This document shows positions 61,830-64,000 of a stretch of 64,000 bases of DNA, one piece after another. Position 1 is the stretch's first letter. Every line of letters starts with the position of its first letter. The notes under the pieces are model-generated. The model had not been told where the DNA came from, searched no databases, and saw nothing but the letters and a program-made list of their open reading frames with translations. This stretch comes from Butyrivibrio sp. XPD2006. GTDB lineage: Bacteria; Bacillota; Clostridia; Lachnospirales; Lachnospiraceae. The translations under genes were made by a program, and so were the position numbers. The stretch spans positions 354,306-418,305 of the forward strand of contig NZ_ATVT01000003.1 in NCBI RefSeq assembly GCF_000420865.1, read 5' to 3'.

Positions 61830-62690
61830 ATGAAAATTCTTGTTGTTGGTGGTACCAGATTTTTTGGAATTCCTATGGTTAATGCACTTCTGGCTGCCGG
61901 TCATGATGTGACTGTTGCCACAAGGGGAAATGCTGTGGCGGATTTTGCAGGAGAAGTGAACAGCGCTGTCTTTGACAGGACAGATTCTGAAGCTGTTAAA
62001 AGAGCTTTAGGCGGCCTTAAGTTTGATGTGATAATTGATAAGATTGCCTACGGTTCCAATGATGTAAAGGCTCTTTTGGCGAATGTTTCCTGTGACAGGT
62101 ATATTCAGATGTCCAGCTGCTCTGTCTATCATGAAGAGCATGCTGACATTGTAGAAGGGGAGTTCGTAACAAGAAATCACCCCTTAAAATGGCAGGACAG
62201 ACTTCCTGATTATCCTGAGACCAAGCGCAATGCAGAACGTGCGGCTCTTGAGTTTATGGATGAAAACTCCTGCACTTTTGTGAGGTATCCTGTTGTCCTT
62301 GGAGAGAATGACTATACCGGGCGACTTAAGTTTTATGTCGATCATATAAGGAATGAAAGTCCCATGTATGTTGATGATATGGACAGAGCAATGTCTTTTA
62401 TCCATGAAAAAGAAGCAGGTGAGTTCATTGCTTACCTTGCGGATCATCCATGCAGCGGTGCTGTAAACGGATGCTCAAACGGAGTCATAAAGATTTCGGA
62501 GATTATTGATTATGCTGAAAAGAAGATCGGTAAGGCTGCAATCCTTGATGATGCCGGCGACGCAGCGCCATACAACGGACTGACAGATACGCTTAGTTTT
62601 AATACCGGAAAAGCTAGAGGTATTGGCTATGAGTTTTCTAATCTGGACAGTTGGATATATGGACTCATCGATTATTATGTAGAAGCTTAA
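61830..62690 (+). CDS. NAD-dependent epimerase/dehydratase family protein (extended SDR)
   Basis: 286 residues. A Rossmann start ILVVGGTRFFGIPMVNALLAAGHDVTVATRG with the GGTRFxG form typical of atypical SDR members (as in CSP41- or isoflavone-reductase-like proteins). SSCSVY supplies the Ser/Tyr region, but the strict YxxxK is replaced by YPETKRNAER, where Tyr and Lys stand three apart (Y-P-E-T-K). The substrate is unknown. GAGGAG precedes the ATG. Confidence 0.88.
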   Translation: MKILVVGGTRFFGIPMVNALLAAGHDVTVATRGNAVADFAGEVNSAVFDRTDSEAVKRALGGLKFDVIIDKIAYGSNDVKALLANVSCDRYIQMSSCSVYHEEHADIVEGEFVTRNHPLKWQDRLPDYPETKRNAERAALEFMDENSCTFVRYPVVLGENDYTGRLKFYVDHIRNESPMYVDDMDRAMSFIHEKEAGEFIAYLADHPCSGAVNGCSNGVIKISEIIDYAEKKIGKAAILDDAGDAAPYNGLTDTLSFNTGKARGIGYEFSNLDSWIYGLIDYYVEA

Positions 62691-62738
62691 GTGTATATGA
62701 GACCATGGAAATATCACCATGCGATTGCTGTAAAATTC

Positions 62739-62930
62739 ATTGTATGCCTCCAGTAAACAAAAACATCGCTATAGGGCATACAATTTGGTGTCCGAGCATA
62801 GTTTTCATATGAAGAGTATGCCTTTAACAGGCGAAAGATGCCGTTTAAGGCATGTGCATAGGCAAATCGACAATCAATTATAAGAAAAAATATGCCTTAA
62901 GAAGATAGGAAATTCTTGGTAAGGCATATT
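62739..62930. repeat. Three ATGCC-based inverted repeats in a gene-free spacer
   Basis: Hairpin 1: ATTGTATGCC (62739-62748) / GGCATACAAT (62775-62784), perfect. Hairpin 2: ATGCCTTTAAC (62818-62828) / GTTTAAGGCAT (62844-62854), one mismatch, with an inner AGGC/GCC. Hairpin 3: AATATGCCTTA (62889-62899) / TAAGGCATATT (62920-62930), perfect, with an inner AAGAA/TTCTT; on the minus strand it is followed by TTTTTTCTTAT and looks like a terminator. No protein gene is supported in 62691-62991. Confidence 0.7.
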
Positions 62931-62991
62931 TGCGAGTTTTACCCTAAACTATGTGTAGAAGTCTTATTAACTTCAAATAAGGAATTGCAAC

Positions 62992-63711
62992 ATGATATCT
63001 TGGATAATTGCAACGCTTTTAGCGTTCTATGTTAAGGGGTTATGCGGTTTTGCAAATACTCTGGTTTTTACGTCGATATTAAGCTTCACGGCGGCTAATA
63101 TAAATATCTCTCCGCTTGAACTTGTCCTTGGGTATCCGACAAACCTGATAATAAGCTGGAAAGAGAGAAAGGCGATTGACCTTAAGATAGTTCTTCCGCT
63201 TGCTGTCATGGTGATTATCGGAAGCTTTGGCGGAGCTCTTTTTCTGAAGAATGCGGATGTTACGCTGGTCAAGATAATCTTCGGAGTGCTGGTGATAATT
63301 GTGGGCATAGAGATGCTGCTCAGGGAATTGTCACACAAGAGGGCGAGGAGCTCAAAGATACTGCTTACTATAATAGGCATTCTGTCAGGCTTCCTGTGTG
63401 GACTCTTTGGAGTCGGAGCGCTTCTTGGAGCTTATATTGGCAGGACTACAGATAATATGAAGGCTTTCAAGGCCAATATCTGCACGGTGTTCGTGATTGA
63501 GAATACCTTCAGAATAGGGCTTTATCTCTTTTACGGAATTCTTACTGTGGCGGCTCTGAAACGAGCCCTGGTGCTTGCGCCGTTTATGCTTATTGGGCTT
63601 TTTGCCGGAATGCTGAGCGCCGGGAAGATAAGTGAGCAAGTAGTAAAAAAGATTGTGATCATCCTGCTGATTGTATCCGGAATCGCATTGATCCTGAATA
63701 ATGTATTGTAA
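62992..63711 (+). CDS. TSUP family (TauE/SafE-like) membrane permease
   Basis: 239 residues, seven to eight membrane segments, two half-repeats typical of the family: FYVKGLCGFANTLVFTSIL in the first and GILSGFLCGLFGVGALLGAYI in the second, each with a Gly-Phe/Gly-Leu turn. Proteins of this family move small organosulfur compounds or other anions; the substrate is unknown. AAGGAA precedes the ATG. Confidence 0.9.
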   Translation: MISWIIATLLAFYVKGLCGFANTLVFTSILSFTAANINISPLELVLGYPTNLIISWKERKAIDLKIVLPLAVMVIIGSFGGALFLKNADVTLVKIIFGVLVIIVGIEMLLRELSHKRARSSKILLTIIGILSGFLCGLFGVGALLGAYIGRTTDNMKAFKANICTVFVIENTFRIGLYLFYGILTVAALKRALVLAPFMLIGLFAGMLSAGKISEQVVKKIVIILLIVSGIALILNNVL

Positions 63712-63738
63712 AGAGGTTCATTTTGAACCTCTAATTTT
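63712..63738 (+). terminator. Terminator of the TSUP gene
   Basis: AGAGGTTCA (63712-63720), TTT loop, TGAACCTCT (63724-63732), then AATTTTTTG. The stem begins inside the TAA stop. Confidence 0.9.
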
Positions 63739-63802
63739 TTGCAAAACGTTAAAAGAAAAGGTAAATTCTGCATTTGACTGAAATTCAGTGTTTATAAGTG
63801 TT

Positions 63803-63924
63803 AATTCTGTTTTACAGAACTTACCCCAAAACTAAAAATGCGTTATAATCATACCCAAGTGCAGTGTTCATCATACATTTTTGTATGACAAACAAGCATC
63901 CGGAATAGTGTGTAAAACAGAATT
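63803..63924 (+). other. Promoter and structured leader-like region at the window end
   Basis: TTACCC (63821-63826), 17-base spacer, TATAAT (63844-63849) would start a transcript near 63856. It would include a small hairpin TCATACA-TTTT-TGTATGA. The whole is framed by a perfect 14-base inverted repeat: AATTCTGTTTTACA (63803-63816) and TGTAAAACAGAATT (63911-63924). AATTCTGCAT also occurs directly at 63764-63773 and 63921-63930. The downstream gene is outside the window. Confidence 0.5.
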
Positions 63925-64000
63925 CTGCATGCTGATTTCTGGTAAGACTTAATTCAGCAGTGGATTCCGTTCTATACTATAGAATTACTTTTTAAGTAAT

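Noticed and set aside
62690..62745. Minus-strand mini-ORF of 8 codons (MNFTAIAW) with a GGAGG in front, like a regulatory leader peptide
   Set aside because: Downstream on that strand is only the antisense of the epimerase-like gene, with no minus-strand gene to regulate.
63856..64000. Known riboswitch at the window end
   Set aside because: I looked for the conserved cores of FMN, TPP, cobalamin, SAM, glycine, lysine and c-di-GMP aptamers and saw none.

Overview
The window looks like chromosomal DNA of a low-to-middle GC Firmicute of the Lachnospiraceae, most like Butyrivibrio or Pseudobutyrivibrio. This is judged from an Rnf complex in the order D-G-E-A-B, clostridial operon orders (rimP-nusA-rnpM-ylxQ-infB-rbfA-nrnA-truB-ribF and nusB-xseA-xseB-ispA-dxs-tlyA-nadK-argR-recN), the general feel of the proteins, and a c-di-GMP riboswitch in front of a chemoreceptor gene. 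The genus is an inference; no search was run.

Layout. 1-2913: end of the rnf operon (ferredoxin:NAD+ oxidoreductase ion pump). 3034-9023: accessory envelope genes, ending in a 1328-residue secreted coiled-coil protein. 9024-12240: a tRNA-Glu gene, a membrane diguanylate cyclase, a hotdog thioesterase and a lipoprotein. 12248-26948: translation and RNA-turnover genes (rimP to ribF, a large membrane protein, rpsO, pnp, prfC). 26971-42323: a transglutaminase-like lipoprotein, then asp23, nusB, xseAB, ispA, dxs, tlyA, nadK, argR, recN, a DUF1836 regulator, pcrA, a small membrane protein and an RlmD-type rRNA methyltransferase.

42366-49060 is the most unusual part. A 141-residue protein starts with a RiPP-like leader ending in a Gly-Gly stretch but continues as what looks like a folded beta-rich domain. 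It is followed by a peptidase-less ABC exporter, and then by a convergent gene fusing a PqqD-type leader-binding domain to an HPr-kinase-like P-loop domain. Next come a TIR-transmembrane-propeller protein and a membrane-anchored C39-like cysteine protease. No lasso cyclase, radical SAM enzyme or lanthionine synthetase is visible, so this may be an undescribed leader-dependent export or modification system.

49080-59694 is a same-strand series of small-molecule or nucleic-acid modifying enzyme families: a metallo-beta-lactamase fold protein, three SAM methyltransferases, three GNATs, a phospholipase C-Nudix fusion, a Nudix hydrolase, an M3 peptidase, a small P-loop kinase and a GNAT-RsgA fusion. 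Two transcription units here (49757 and 57828) begin with a sigma-A-like promoter, a tiny ORF and an intrinsic terminator before the first real gene. That is the architecture of leader-peptide attenuation, as seen for genes induced by translation inhibitors.

59751-64000: a methyl-accepting chemotaxis protein on the minus strand under a c-di-GMP-I (GEMM) riboswitch with its own terminator, an NAD-dependent epimerase/dehydratase-like gene, a 300-base spacer with three ATGCC-based hairpins, a TSUP-family permease, and a structured leader-like region running off the end of the window.
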